This document shows, in pieces, positions 1 through 6,437 of a stretch of DNA of 13,545 nt (positions within the stretch are counted from its first letter, which is position 1; every line of letters begins with the position of its first letter). A program made the position numbers and the translations under genes. This stretch comes from DAOWGG01 sp965369815 (GTDB lineage Bacteria > Patescibacteriota > Gracilibacteria > UM-FILTER-43-11). The notes below the pieces were generated by a model that was given only the letters and a program-made list of their open reading frames with translations, ran no database searches and was not told the DNA's origin. The DNA lies in the NCBI GenBank assembly GCA_965369815.1, contig CBDUQS010000034.1, positions 1 to 13,545 of the forward strand, in the 5' to 3' direction.

Positions 1-15
1 GATAATAAAGAGACG

Positions 16-2691
16 ATGGAAGAGTATTCAATATTTGCGGAAACCGTAGATTTAGATTACAACGCCTTAGATTTAAAAGAAAAGAGTACTGCTACCTATT
101 TAGAACGAATGGGAATTGACACAGAGGGAATTTACCAAGCTTATTTAGTTTATCAAAAAGAACACCCTGAAATGAAATCAGATCAATGGGATAACCACCT
201 ATTAGATAAAGGAGGAACTGATAAATTAGCTGAAATGTTCCAAGCTATTTTACCAGATAGCAGTATATATAAAGGAAAGGAAGACTTCTTAGCAGTATTC
301 GGCACATTGCATGGATTTGATTTAGAAACCAACAACGAAACACTTGGAAAAGACCAAGCAGTGGCCTTAGTTATATATAAGACAATTAAAACAGAAGTTC
401 AAGAACGAGAACTAATGCTATCGGCAACAATTCGAGGTAACGATGCTGCCTGGGCAAAATTACGAGGAGAAACATTTGGAGACAAGGTGACTAAATATGG
501 ACGCGGCGTTTTTGATATGTTGGTTGGGCCTGGTAGAAGCCTAAGTGAACGAGCGGCAGGTGGTGTAATTCTTATTGCTGCCTTTAAATTGGCACAAAAA
601 GCCTGGAAAGGAGACACTAAAACAGGAAAATTTCTTCAAGGTGTTTTTATGGTAGGCGCAGCTGAAATCGCTCTTAAAAAATTAACGGGCGAAGGATTCA
701 CTGATAAATTAAGACTTTCTGGTGTCGCTGAGGCACTTTCAGGAACTTATGAAGATGTACTTTTAGACAGAGCAAAAGATCGATTCGATCAAGAAGAAAT
801 CACAAATACAGAGCATGCCGCTACTTTAATGGAATTAAGAGATGTTCCATTTAGTAAATTAATGGAATGGTATGACGCAACTGATATTGACGGGAATCCA
901 CTACCTGGAAAGGAACGCACTAAATTACCACGTCAAATCAGTATCTATAATATTTTGCCTGGAAAGGTAGGAGGCGACAAAAAAGTAAGAGCACGACGAA
1001 TTGTAAAACGAACCGTAGAAAACTTTTTCGCCTATGTAGGAAATAAAGAAGAAGGTGATGCTGGACGCGGACGAGATGTATTAAACGAAATGTGGATACA
1101 GGGTGTTGAAAAAGGGAAATTTGATGCCGACGGTGCTGAATTTGCACGAAGAGGACTGCCTCCACAGCTAATAGAAGCTTTGCGAAGCAATCCACGTTCA
1201 ATGACATGGCAAATGGTCATGCAGGCAGAAATAGACCCTGCTGATGTAGAAAAAGTAAAAGGAGAAAAACCATTGCAACAAGCGGCTGATTACCTCAGTG
1301 GAAAAGCCCATGATCTTGAGCGATGGAGCCGAAATGACATTGAACAGCCTGTGGGAGCGATGGCAAATGCTTTCTGGGCCAATGTAAATGAAAGTTATGC
1401 ACCAAAAATTAAAAATTTCCTTGTTGAGATAGGTGAAAAAGGAGGAAGAGAACTTACCTACTATAAAGATAGAGCAGAACTGAAGTACAACGAACACAAG
1501 CTAACCATTCGTCGTATTGGAGCTCAACATTGGGAACTAATCACGGAAGGAGTAAAATTACCATTCCAAATATTATACGCTGCCGACCAATTTGTAGTAC
1601 CTTTGCTCAACACAAAAATGCGCCAAATGCGTGAGATATTTAGATCAGATGCCCTCACTTTCTTAGATGAACCTTTGAAAGCAGAGAATATTATGAATCC
1701 GGATATAGTTGGTGAAATGAGTCAATTAGCGACAGGTACAAGCCCACTTGCCTACCTATTTTTAGGAAAAGAAAAAAACCCAGAAGGAGAATATTTTGGA
1801 AGATATCAATCTTCATTCCTTGAAGCTTTTGGGGAAAGTGACAAATACACAGAAACTGAAGATAAGATAGGAAAGCAAACAGATAGAATTGGTTATCATA
1901 TTGGTGAAACAACTATCGAGGACCTCAAAGATGCGGGCATAAAAACCGAAGGAAGAAGTACAGAAGACCTTCTTTCAGAACTTCAAATTCAGGCTCATAA
2001 AGATGCAGTAAAAATGTTTATGGAAAAGCATTCTGAACTAACCCGAGAGCAAGTTGTAAAATACATGTACCCCATTCACGTTTATGCTCAAACAGCCGAA
2101 ACAGGAACTAGAAAGCCAGCTAAACTATATACATTTTGGAGAATGCCATTACCAGAAAGTCGGGAATTCATGTTGAAAGAAGCAAAACGATGGCCTGATT
2201 ATATGGACCCCAACAAACACAAAGATCGTCCACCATTTATTGTCGATCCAGAAAAAGGGATTGCTGCAAATTTAATAAAAGCATTTGGATTACGAAGCCC
2301 TGCTTTACGTCGTGGAAGTGATTATATGAGCTCTATTTTAGTTGCTCAAACACTCAGGGTATACTCAAGCATCGTGGACAATATGAGTGATCTAGCTGGG
2401 AAGATAGCCGAAACCTTTGATGAAGATGGAGATTATGAATGGCTTAAAGATTTGGGTGAAATGGATGAACCAAGACGTCAGCAACTTGATGAATGGCTCG
2501 GAAGTGCTGGAAATACAACGCTAGCCCTTTCTGATTTTTATAAAAAGCAAACAAACGCTGATCTATACCAAGGGGCATTGGATCAAGCCATTAAAAACCC
2601 TGAACGACCAAATGTAGATTTAGAAAGCATTACGGGATGGGATGGAGAACGAGAAAACAGAGAGTTCCCCGAAGAACTACCAACCCAATAA
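16..2691 (+). CDS. Large cysteine-free protein of unknown function (start may lie upstream)
   Basis: I do not recognise this 891-residue protein. It is charged and mostly helical-looking, with two short hydrophobic stretches at about residues 180-194 and 207-222 that are marginal as membrane segments. No signal peptide is visible and there is not one cysteine. The chosen ATG has only a weak purine stretch (AAAGAG) upstream. The frame is open from base 1 of the window, so the true start could lie further left. The gene ends in TAA. It is AT-rich (24 G+C in bases 1501-1560) and resembles the genes at 5115 and 6438 in base composition, orientation and lack of cysteine, so I infer one functional group that is now separated by two GC-rich units. 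A structural or envelope-associated role is possible but unproven. Confidence 0.85.
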   Translation: MEEYSIFAETVDLDYNALDLKEKSTATYLERMGIDTEGIYQAYLVYQKEHPEMKSDQWDNHLLDKGGTDKLAEMFQAILPDSSIYKGKEDFLAVFGTLHGFDLETNNETLGKDQAVALVIYKTIKTEVQERELMLSATIRGNDAAWAKLRGETFGDKVTKYGRGVFDMLVGPGRSLSERAAGGVILIAAFKLAQKAWKGDTKTGKFLQGVFMVGAAEIALKKLTGEGFTDKLRLSGVAEALSGTYEDVLLDRAKDRFDQEEITNTEHAATLMELRDVPFSKLMEWYDATDIDGNPLPGKERTKLPRQISIYNILPGKVGGDKKVRARRIVKRTVENFFAYVGNKEEGDAGRGRDVLNEMWIQGVEKGKFDADGAEFARRGLPPQLIEALRSNPRSMTWQMVMQAEIDPADVEKVKGEKPLQQAADYLSGKAHDLERWSRNDIEQPVGAMANAFWANVNESYAPKIKNFLVEIGEKGGRELTYYKDRAELKYNEHKLTIRRIGAQHWELITEGVKLPFQILYAADQFVVPLLNTKMRQMREIFRSDALTFLDEPLKAENIMNPDIVGEMSQLATGTSPLAYLFLGKEKNPEGEYFGRYQSSFLEAFGESDKYTETEDKIGKQTDRIGYHIGETTIEDLKDAGIKTEGRSTEDLLSELQIQAHKDAVKMFMEKHSELTREQVVKYMYPIHVYAQTAETGTRKPAKLYTFWRMPLPESREFMLKEAKRWPDYMDPNKHKDRPPFIVDPEKGIAANLIKAFGLRSPALRRGSDYMSSILVAQTLRVYSSIVDNMSDLAGKIAETFDEDGDYEWLKDLGEMDEPRRQQLDEWLGSAGNTTLALSDFYKKQTNADLYQGALDQAIKNPERPNVDLESITGWDGERENREFPEELPTQ

Positions 2692-2839
2692 CGAAATAGA
2701 CCAAACTTATAGTAAATTTAAAACTCATATATACTCCTTAAAAAGTGAATGGCTAAGTCTGAAAATTAGCATTTTAGTTTTATTTAAAAATTCAAAAATT
2801 AAAAATTAAAAATTCTCAACGAAGTTGAGCCATAGACCC

Positions 2840-2868
2840 TTGACACATCGTCAACAATTTGCTATTAA
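2840..2868 (+). promoter_or_regulatory. Candidate sigma-70 promoter with overlapping inverted repeat
   Basis: TTGACA at 2840-2845 is a perfect -35 box, followed 17 bases later by TATTAA (2863-2868). The -35 box is one arm of the inverted repeat TTGAC-ACATC-GTCAA (2840-2854), which could be an operator. The -10 box overlaps the Shine-Dalgarno site of the next mini-ORF. If the promoter is real, transcription would start only a few bases before that ATG, so the two signals do not fit together well. Confidence 0.35.
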
Positions 2869-2877
2869 GGAGCTGTA

Positions 2878-2937
2878 ATGACCGCTTCCACCCAAACCAG
2901 GGCAGGAACCGGTTTTTTACGATACTACATTTTATAA
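2878..2937 (+). CDS. Possible 19-residue mini-ORF
   Basis: ATG at 2878 is preceded by a perfect AAGGAG (2867-2872) with 5-base spacing and runs 19 codons to TAA (MTASTQTRAGTGFLRYYIL). In this window only this ORF and the three GC-rich unit ORFs have such a site, which is the main reason to list it. The peptide matches nothing I know. Bases 2894-2918 inside it can form a weak AAACC/GGTTT stem followed by six Ts, so the ORF may instead be a leader with an attenuator-like terminator, or a remnant. Confidence 0.3.
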   Translation: MTASTQTRAGTGFLRYYIL

Positions 2938-2965
2938 CCCAATTTTACTATTTCACCCACATATT

Positions 2966-2994
2966 TTGTCATCCTGAACTTGATTCAGGATCCA
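2966..2994. repeat. Half copy of dispersed palindromic repeat
   Basis: The sequence starting TTGTCATCCTGAACTTG and running to GGATCCA is identical to the left half of the element at 11115-11183. It folds as ATCCTGAA/TTCAGGAT. The right half (GATTCCCG...CGGGAATGACAA) is missing here, so this copy is truncated or has decayed. Confidence 0.8.
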
Positions 2995-3060
2995 GGAAGG
3001 CAAATAGCTGGTGGAAATAGAGCCTCTCTCCATCAACCTGAAACTACTCCTGAATTACTA

Positions 3061-3089
3061 TTGACTTTTTAACAAAAATATGGTTAAAT
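3061..3089 (+). promoter_or_regulatory. Promoter of GC-rich unit 1
   Basis: TTGACT (3061-3066), 17 bases, then TTAAAT (3084-3089). Over these 29 bases it matches the unit 2 promoter (4242-4270) at 22 positions without a gap, and the AAAAATAT tract inside the spacer is shared. The predicted start near 3096 leaves about 264 bases of leader before the coding sequence. Confidence 0.6.
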
Positions 3090-3151
3090 AACATATACTT
3101 GATCAGAACTATCAAAAAGACACGTTGCTCCTTCACAATTCATAAAGATTT

Positions 3152-3217
3152 TAGCAGGGAAAAATTTGCTTTATCATCTCCTTTCAGGAGTGTGATAAGC
3201 AGATAAATTCCTTGCTA
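3152..3217 (+). ncRNA. Structured leader motif, unit 1
   Basis: A 10-bp outer stem (3152-3161 with 3208-3217, one G-U) encloses a 5-base left loop and a second helix: TGCTT (3167-3171), bulged T, ATCA, unpaired T, CTCCT, loop TTC, AGGAG, two bases, TGAT, AAGCA (3197-3201). GATA follows the helix. The unit 2 leader has the same order of stems, loops and bulges with different paired bases. I do not recognise a known riboswitch class. Confidence 0.7.
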
Positions 3218-3226
3218 TCTGTCAGA
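3210..3226 (+). repeat. 5' arm of long-range pairing, unit 1
   Basis: CCTTGCTATCTGTCAGA is complementary to 4168-4184 with one mismatch in 17 bases. The partner spans the stop codon of the unit 1 gene, about 950 bases away. Eight bases of this arm (3210-3217) also form the outer stem of the leader motif, so the two pairings exclude each other. Confidence 0.75.
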
Positions 3227-3227
3227 C

Positions 3228-3291
3228 GGTTTAGTGGTCTCTTTTTCTAGTCACCAACATTAAGGTTTCTGTAAAAAGAGACCACTAAACC
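3228..3291 (+). promoter_or_regulatory. Perfect 19-bp hairpin in the unit 1 leader
   Basis: GGTTTAGTGGTCTCTTTTT (3228-3246) pairs perfectly with 3273-3291 around a 26-base loop. The loop ends with TTTCTGT (3266-3272), which can pair with ACAGAAA (4172-4178) in the 3' arm beside the stop codon, offering a second long-range contact. No U-run follows, so it is not an ordinary terminator. Unit 2 has a comparable 18-position hairpin of unrelated sequence at 4384-4438. Confidence 0.7.
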
Positions 3292-3308
3292 AATTAATCC
3301 TCCCGCTC

Positions 3309-3335
3309 GCACCGGGGAAACAAAAGATCCGGTGC
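3309..3335 (+). promoter_or_regulatory. Hairpin just upstream of the unit 1 ribosome binding site
   Basis: GCACCGG (3309-3315) pairs with CCGGTGC (3329-3335) around a 13-base A-rich loop. It ends 10 bases before AAAGGAG (3346-3352). All three units place a hairpin 8-10 bases before the Shine-Dalgarno site, which suggests a role in ribosome loading (inference). Confidence 0.6.
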
Positions 3336-3359
3336 TTGAAGCCGGAAAGGAGAAAGAAA

Positions 3360-4172
3360 ATGGACGCACTACTCAACTGGGGTTGGAACGGCACTCTCAA
3401 CTTCATAACTATGCTAGGCCTCTTCGCATTAAGCATTCTGAAAAACAAACTGCTTCCAGCGGAAGGCAACGAGCTCTGGGGCTATACTGCCCTGGCCCTC
3501 ACACTCACCTGGATACTAGGCATCGAAAAGGTTAGGAACTTTTTCGGGCGCTTTAGTCACATCGCTCTCGGCGTGATCATTTGCCTAACTATCTACAGCG
3601 TATGGCAAGCAAAATGGGCAGAGGCAGGCACAGGAGGACACATTGTCTTGGGTGCCATTCTTGGGCTCGGGATCGTGGGTCTTATTGGAGCCATTGTTGC
3701 CTCATTGCCAGCCATTGCTGGAATGAGCTTCCTAGCCATGTTCAGGAAGAGCAAAGGGGCTCTGAATCCAAACCCTGGAATCTTAAGTTGCATTCTGGGG
3801 GCAACGTTGGCAGCAGGAATCATCAATGGTGAAAACCTGGCCAACAGAACCCATGGGTTGGCAAGCATAGCTTCCGCTCTGTTCGGCGTAGGATTCATAG
3901 CCTGGAGAGGCTGGAAGTTCTACGAGAACCGAACCAAAGGTGGTGGGGAAAAGCCCAAAAAGCCCAAAAAGGAAGATGAGCTGGTAGGAAAAGCGAAAGC
4001 CGAAACCCCAGCCAATTCCGATGCGGGAGCCTTTTCTTTCACTGAATGCCCGAAATGCTCTGAGGAGACCATGGGAGAGAAGTTTTGTACCAACTGCGGC
4101 CACAACCACAAACGGACAACAACATCTCGCCGTCGCTCTCCAAAAACTCGCCAAGCAAGGCGCAATTTCTGA
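3360..4172 (+). CDS. Multi-pass membrane protein with C-terminal zinc ribbon (unit 1)
   Basis: 270 residues. I chose ATG 3360 because AAAGGAG lies 7 bases upstream; an in-frame TTG at 3336 has no such site. About six hydrophobic segments (near residues 13-28, 39-54, 66-83, 93-128, 140-157, 168-184) predict a polytopic inner-membrane protein. A Lys/Pro-rich linker (196-212) leads to a zinc ribbon with C230, C233, C243 and C246 (CxxC-x9-CxxC), then a Thr/Ser/Arg-rich basic tail ending RRNF. The ribbon and tail probably face the cytoplasm and may bind nucleic acid or protein (inference). The unit 2 protein has the same layout and the same last four residues. Codon use is GC-rich, unlike the flanking AT-rich genes, suggesting transfer or unusual expression demands. 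The TGA stop lies inside the 3' arm of the long-range pairing. No family is recognised beyond the ribbon. Confidence 0.85.
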   Translation: MDALLNWGWNGTLNFITMLGLFALSILKNKLLPAEGNELWGYTALALTLTWILGIEKVRNFFGRFSHIALGVIICLTIYSVWQAKWAEAGTGGHIVLGAILGLGIVGLIGAIVASLPAIAGMSFLAMFRKSKGALNPNPGILSCILGATLAAGIINGENLANRTHGLASIASALFGVGFIAWRGWKFYENRTKGGGEKPKKPKKEDELVGKAKAETPANSDAGAFSFTECPKCSEETMGEKFCTNCGHNHKRTTTSRRRSPKTRQARRNF

Positions 4173-4184
4173 CAGAAAGCAAGG
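4168..4184 (+). repeat. 3' arm of long-range pairing, unit 1, spanning the stop codon
   Basis: TCTGACAGAAAGCAAGG contains the TGA stop (4170-4172) and is complementary to 3210-3226 with one mismatch. Ribosomes finishing the gene would open this pairing, so coupling between translation and leader folding is conceivable. Confidence 0.75.
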
Positions 4185-4221
4185 GGAACGGGGTGCACCA
4201 CACGGTGCACCCCACCTCCCC
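4183..4221 (+). terminator. GC-rich 3' hairpin of unit 1 (no U-run)
   Basis: GGGGTGCACC (4190-4199), loop ACAC, GGTGCACCCC (4204-4213): a perfect 10-bp stem. An outer GGGG/CCCC stem (4183-4186 with 4218-4221) sits across an internal loop. CAAAATAA follows rather than a T-run, so this is not a standard intrinsic terminator; it may be a 3' end stabiliser, processing site or DNA-level hairpin. Confidence 0.65.
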
Positions 4222-4241
4222 AAAATAACTCTGAAACAACA

Positions 4242-4270
4242 TTGACAAATAAGCAAAAATATAGTAAAAT
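4242..4270 (+). promoter_or_regulatory. Promoter of GC-rich unit 2
   Basis: TTGACA (4242-4247), 17 bases, TAAAAT (4265-4270): close to the sigma-70 consensus. It matches the unit 1 promoter at 22 of 29 positions. The predicted start near 4277 gives a leader of about 183 bases. Confidence 0.75.
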
Positions 4271-4309
4271 ATATACACTGATTAATTGACCTTTAAAATC
4301 ACAAAAATT

Positions 4310-4373
4310 TAGTAGGAAATAACTTGCTTTTCGATCTCTAAAAAGAGGCTCGAAAGCAGATACTTTCCTACTA
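4310..4373 (+). ncRNA. Structured leader motif, unit 2
   Basis: Perfect 10-bp outer stem TAGTAGGAAA (4310-4319) with TTTCCTACTA (4364-4373). A 5-base left loop is followed by TGCTT (4325-4329), bulged T, TCGA, unpaired T, CTCT, loop AAAA, AGAG, two bases, TCGA, AAGCA (4354-4358), then GATA. The inner 4-bp block is TCGA/TCGA here against ATCA/TGAT in unit 1, and the outer stem has a T-A where unit 1 has C-G, so pairing is kept while sequence changes. Confidence 0.75.
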
Positions 4374-4380
4374 CTTGCTA
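4368..4380 (+). repeat. 5' arm of long-range pairing, unit 2
   Basis: CTACTACTTGCTA is a perfect 13-base complement of 5036-5048, which begins with the stop codon of the unit 2 gene. Six bases (4368-4373) are shared with the outer stem of the leader motif, so the two pairings compete. Confidence 0.8.
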
Positions 4381-4383
4381 ATC

Positions 4384-4438
4384 GATGTAATGTCCTGACT
4401 TGTACACATATAGGGTGAATAAGTCTGGACATTACATC
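4384..4438 (+). promoter_or_regulatory. Long hairpin upstream of the unit 2 ribosome binding site
   Basis: GATGTAATGTCC, T, GACTT (4384-4401) pairs with AAGTC, T, GGACATTACATC (4421-4438): 17 pairs with one T-T mismatch and a 19-base loop. It ends 9 bases before AAGGAG (4448-4453). It corresponds in position to the 19-bp hairpin of unit 1 but shares no sequence with it. Confidence 0.7.
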
Positions 4439-4459
4439 AACCCTAACAAGGAGACAGCC

Positions 4460-5038
4460 ATGAATAAGCTGAGCAAATCGACAGCGCTCATCGCTGTCAC
4501 AACCCCTCTCGCCGGATGTGGTGATATGGATCTAGCGGATTACCTGTGGCTTAATAACCCACTATCCGTCTGGAGCCTTCTCATCATCGCTTCCATGGCC
4601 ATTCTACTTCACGCCCTACTCACAAAGGGCAAGGAAGGCGAAGCCAGTCTACCCAAGGCGCTCATCAGCATCGCTGTAAGCGCTGTGATCGTACTGGTCG
4701 CTGTACTGGCTGGAGCTAACCTTAACTGGATGGCTCTTGCAACCGGCCTACCAGCCCTGATCTGGATGGCGTACGTAGAAATCGCAGATTGCAACAAACC
4801 GATCAGCGCTACTACTACAACCTCCACAGGCAAACTCGCAAATTTCCTGAAGAGAACCTCTCCAAAAGAGGAAGTCAAAAACCTCACAGGACCAACCTGC
4901 GAATGTGGAGCAGTCAACCCAGAAGGGTACCGGTTCTGCAGAAGTTGTGGAGAAAAGCCAGCAACTACCAACACTCCCAGAGCCAAAACCACTACCAATG
5001 GCCGCTCAACTCAAAGAAGAGCCAGGAGAAATTTCTAG
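4460..5038 (+). CDS. Membrane protein with lipobox-like N-terminus and C-terminal zinc ribbon (unit 2)
   Basis: 192 residues. ATG 4460 is set by AAGGAG with 6-base spacing; an in-frame TTG at 4400 falls inside the upstream hairpin. The N-terminus carries LAGC at residues 17-20, the pattern of a lipoprotein signal peptide, although three further hydrophobic segments (about 38-53, 68-85, 88-106) make a polytopic protein equally likely. The C-terminal part has C147, C149, C160 and C163 around an NPEGYRF core, as in zinc-ribbon domains; the first pair is CxC rather than the usual CxxC. A Thr/Arg-rich basic tail ends RRARRNF. The plan (membrane part, linker, ribbon, RRNF tail) matches unit 1, so I infer distant paralogues. 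Coding G+C is high (31 of 60 in 4501-4560). The TAG stop starts the 3' arm of the long-range pairing. Function unknown. Confidence 0.85.
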   Translation: MNKLSKSTALIAVTTPLAGCGDMDLADYLWLNNPLSVWSLLIIASMAILLHALLTKGKEGEASLPKALISIAVSAVIVLVAVLAGANLNWMALATGLPALIWMAYVEIADCNKPISATTTTSTGKLANFLKRTSPKEEVKNLTGPTCECGAVNPEGYRFCRSCGEKPATTNTPRAKTTTNGRSTQRRARRNF

Positions 5039-5048
5039 CAAGTAGTAG
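5036..5048 (+). repeat. 3' arm of long-range pairing, unit 2, beginning with the stop codon
   Basis: TAGCAAGTAGTAG, perfectly complementary to 4368-4380; its first three bases are the TAG stop codon. The placement parallels unit 1. Confidence 0.8.
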
Positions 5049-5087
5049 TCATGGCCACGTCGCTCACAAGCGACGTGGCCACCGACT
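5047..5087 (+). terminator. GC-rich 3' hairpin of unit 2 (no U-run)
   Basis: A perfect 13-bp stem (5052-5064 with 5069-5081, core GGCCACGTCGCT) with loop CACA. A further AGTC/GACT stem (5047-5050 with 5084-5087) sits across a short internal loop. It resembles the unit 1 hairpin in build (outer 4 bp, internal loop, long stem, 4-base A/C loop) but not in stem sequence. No T-run follows. Confidence 0.65.
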
Positions 5088-5114
5088 CAATCATAATTAT
5101 AAATAAACCTCATT

Positions 5115-6368
5115 ATGTCTAAAATAAGCAAATTCTTACAAAAAGGTGGCGTAAGCCAAGAGCCTAGAAAAAAAAGTGCATTAAGTACGTTTTTTGAAGA
5201 AGTGGATGAAAAAGATCAAACAACACAGGAGAAAGTTGAGGATACTTCTAATGATAAGAAAAAAACTGTAGGGAAAAAGGTGAGAGATAAAGTGAAACAA
5301 GTGGTAACTAAAAAAAGGGGGGCAAAAAATGTAAATGAAGATAATGATGAAGCTAAAGAGCTAACCCCTGAAAAAGAAGCCATTGAATACATGTGGAACG
5401 AATATCCCAGTGAAATGGATGTTTTAGAAAAAATTTATATTGCACTTCGAACCCATTTATTCTGGGGGAGAAAAGAAGATAAAGAAGAAAACGAAGGAGC
5501 GAAAAATTTACTAGACTATCTTGGGCTTGAAGAAAAAAACTTGACCCAAATTTTTATGGCAATTTTCGGAAAAAACAAAAATGCAGATCAAGAATTTGAA
5601 GTTCGAAATGCATTAACCGAAGACACAGTTAAAAATATGGGAGATTTTATTTTAAGAAAAATGCTTGGATTTCCAAAGGGGTCAGGTCTAGTAGTAATGA
5701 AAGAGGAAATTAATAAATTAAAAAATAACTTAATTTTACCAGAATTAATGGATATGAGCATACCAATGAGAGATATGATTGGTGATATTTATGAAGAAAT
5801 TTTAGAAGAAGAAGGGGCTGGAAAAAAATTAACATTACATGAGCAAATTGAAATAGCAAGAAAACACGGAGCTCTAAAAAAACAGCCAACGAATCCATTC
5901 GACGAAGAAAAGGTAACTCAAACGATTAAAAAATGGCACAACGATGGCCGTGATTTAGATGAAGAAGAAGCCCAAACAGAATCTGTACCTCAACCAACAC
6001 AACCCAGTCAACCTCAGGCGACTACAGCACCTGCACCTCAGCCTACAGCACCCCCTAAGCCACAACCTAAGGCAACAGAAAAGAATGAGCAAATAAAATT
6101 AGATGAAGCCATTCAAAGACTGCAGGGATTAATAGAAAAATTCCGTCAATCTAACAACGATCCAATTAAATTAGCCACTCAAGTTAATGAAACTGAGGTA
6201 GCACAAGGAAATTTATTAGGCTTCACATTTTTTAGACAAAAGGGAGGAAGTGATACTCCAGATATTAAACAAATTATCGCTGAACACTTTGAACTTGAAG
6301 ATGAAAAAGAAATCGATGCCAAAGTAATAGAAATCGATACTGAATTCGAAGAAAAGAATATTTATTAA
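5115..6368 (+). CDS. Charged, cysteine-free cytoplasmic protein with Pro/Gln-rich linker
   Basis: 417 residues, not recognised. No signal peptide or membrane segment. Residues 1-85 are very Lys/Glu-rich and probably disordered, 86-285 look like a helical domain, 289-320 form a Pro/Gln/Thr/Ala linker (repeated PQP, PTAPP), and 325-417 form a second helical, acidic domain. There is no cysteine. The ATG has no Shine-Dalgarno site and lies 76 bases after unit 2, with no strong promoter between, so it may depend on read-through from unit 2 or from the original gene group. Base composition is strongly AT-rich (12 G+C in 5701-5760), close to the genes at 16 and 6438. The two-domain, linker-joined layout suggests a scaffold or adaptor, but this is only inference. 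Confidence 0.88.
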   Translation: MSKISKFLQKGGVSQEPRKKSALSTFFEEVDEKDQTTQEKVEDTSNDKKKTVGKKVRDKVKQVVTKKRGAKNVNEDNDEAKELTPEKEAIEYMWNEYPSEMDVLEKIYIALRTHLFWGRKEDKEENEGAKNLLDYLGLEEKNLTQIFMAIFGKNKNADQEFEVRNALTEDTVKNMGDFILRKMLGFPKGSGLVVMKEEINKLKNNLILPELMDMSIPMRDMIGDIYEEILEEEGAGKKLTLHEQIEIARKHGALKKQPTNPFDEEKVTQTIKKWHNDGRDLDEEEAQTESVPQPTQPSQPQATTAPAPQPTAPPKPQPKATEKNEQIKLDEAIQRLQGLIEKFRQSNNDPIKLATQVNETEVAQGNLLGFTFFRQKGGSDTPDIKQIIAEHFELEDEKEIDAKVIEIDTEFEEKNIY

Positions 6369-6385
6369 ACTTTTAACCACTATTA

Positions 6386-6423
6386 GGACCACTACCTGCC
6401 TGCCGGTAGGCAAGGCTCGGTCC
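6386..6423. repeat. Small nested palindrome between two genes
   Basis: GGACC (6386-6390) and GGTCC (6419-6423) enclose TGCCT (6397-6401) / AGGCA (6408-6412). The CCTGCCTGCCGGTAGGCA core is of the type often dispersed in CPR genomes (from memory, not checked). It lies in the 69-base gap before the next gene and may be a mobile palindromic unit or an attenuator; no T-run follows. Confidence 0.5.
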
Positions 6424-6437
6424 ACAATCCATAAACC

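Larger units (their letters stand above)
2692..3060. other. Intergenic region between the first gene and unit 1
   Basis: This 369-base stretch has no long gene. It contains an A/T tract built of AAAAATT units (2785-2814), a small hairpin CTCAAC-GAA-GTTGAG (2815-2829), a promoter-like sequence with a 19-codon ORF (2840-2937), and a half copy of a dispersed palindromic repeat (2966-2994). Bases 2995-3060 show nothing clear. Confidence 0.7.

Noticed and set aside
3336..3359. TTG at 3336 as the start of the unit 1 gene
   Set aside because: It begins at the end of the leader hairpin without a ribosome site, while ATG 3360 has AAAGGAG 7 bases upstream.
3360..4221. TGA read as glycine (Gracilibacteria code) extending the unit 1 gene
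   Set aside because: Reading through would run the frame into the 3' hairpin and the next promoter. No gene in the window contains an internal TGA, and the unit 2 gene, with the same RRNF end, stops at TAG in the same place.
3593..4432. Several leftward ORFs of 79-170 codons opposite units 1 and 2
   Set aside because: They are antisense shadows of GC-rich coding sequence: low-complexity translations and no ribosome sites.
4400..4459. TTG at 4400 as the start of the unit 2 gene
   Set aside because: It lies inside the 18-position hairpin; ATG 4460 has AAGGAG and begins a signal-like sequence.
3061..5087. Integron gene cassettes with attC sites
   Set aside because: One ORF per unit and flanking folds suggested it, but I saw no paired RYYYAAC/GTTRRRY core sites and no integrase in the window. 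A different folded-DNA recombination system remains open.
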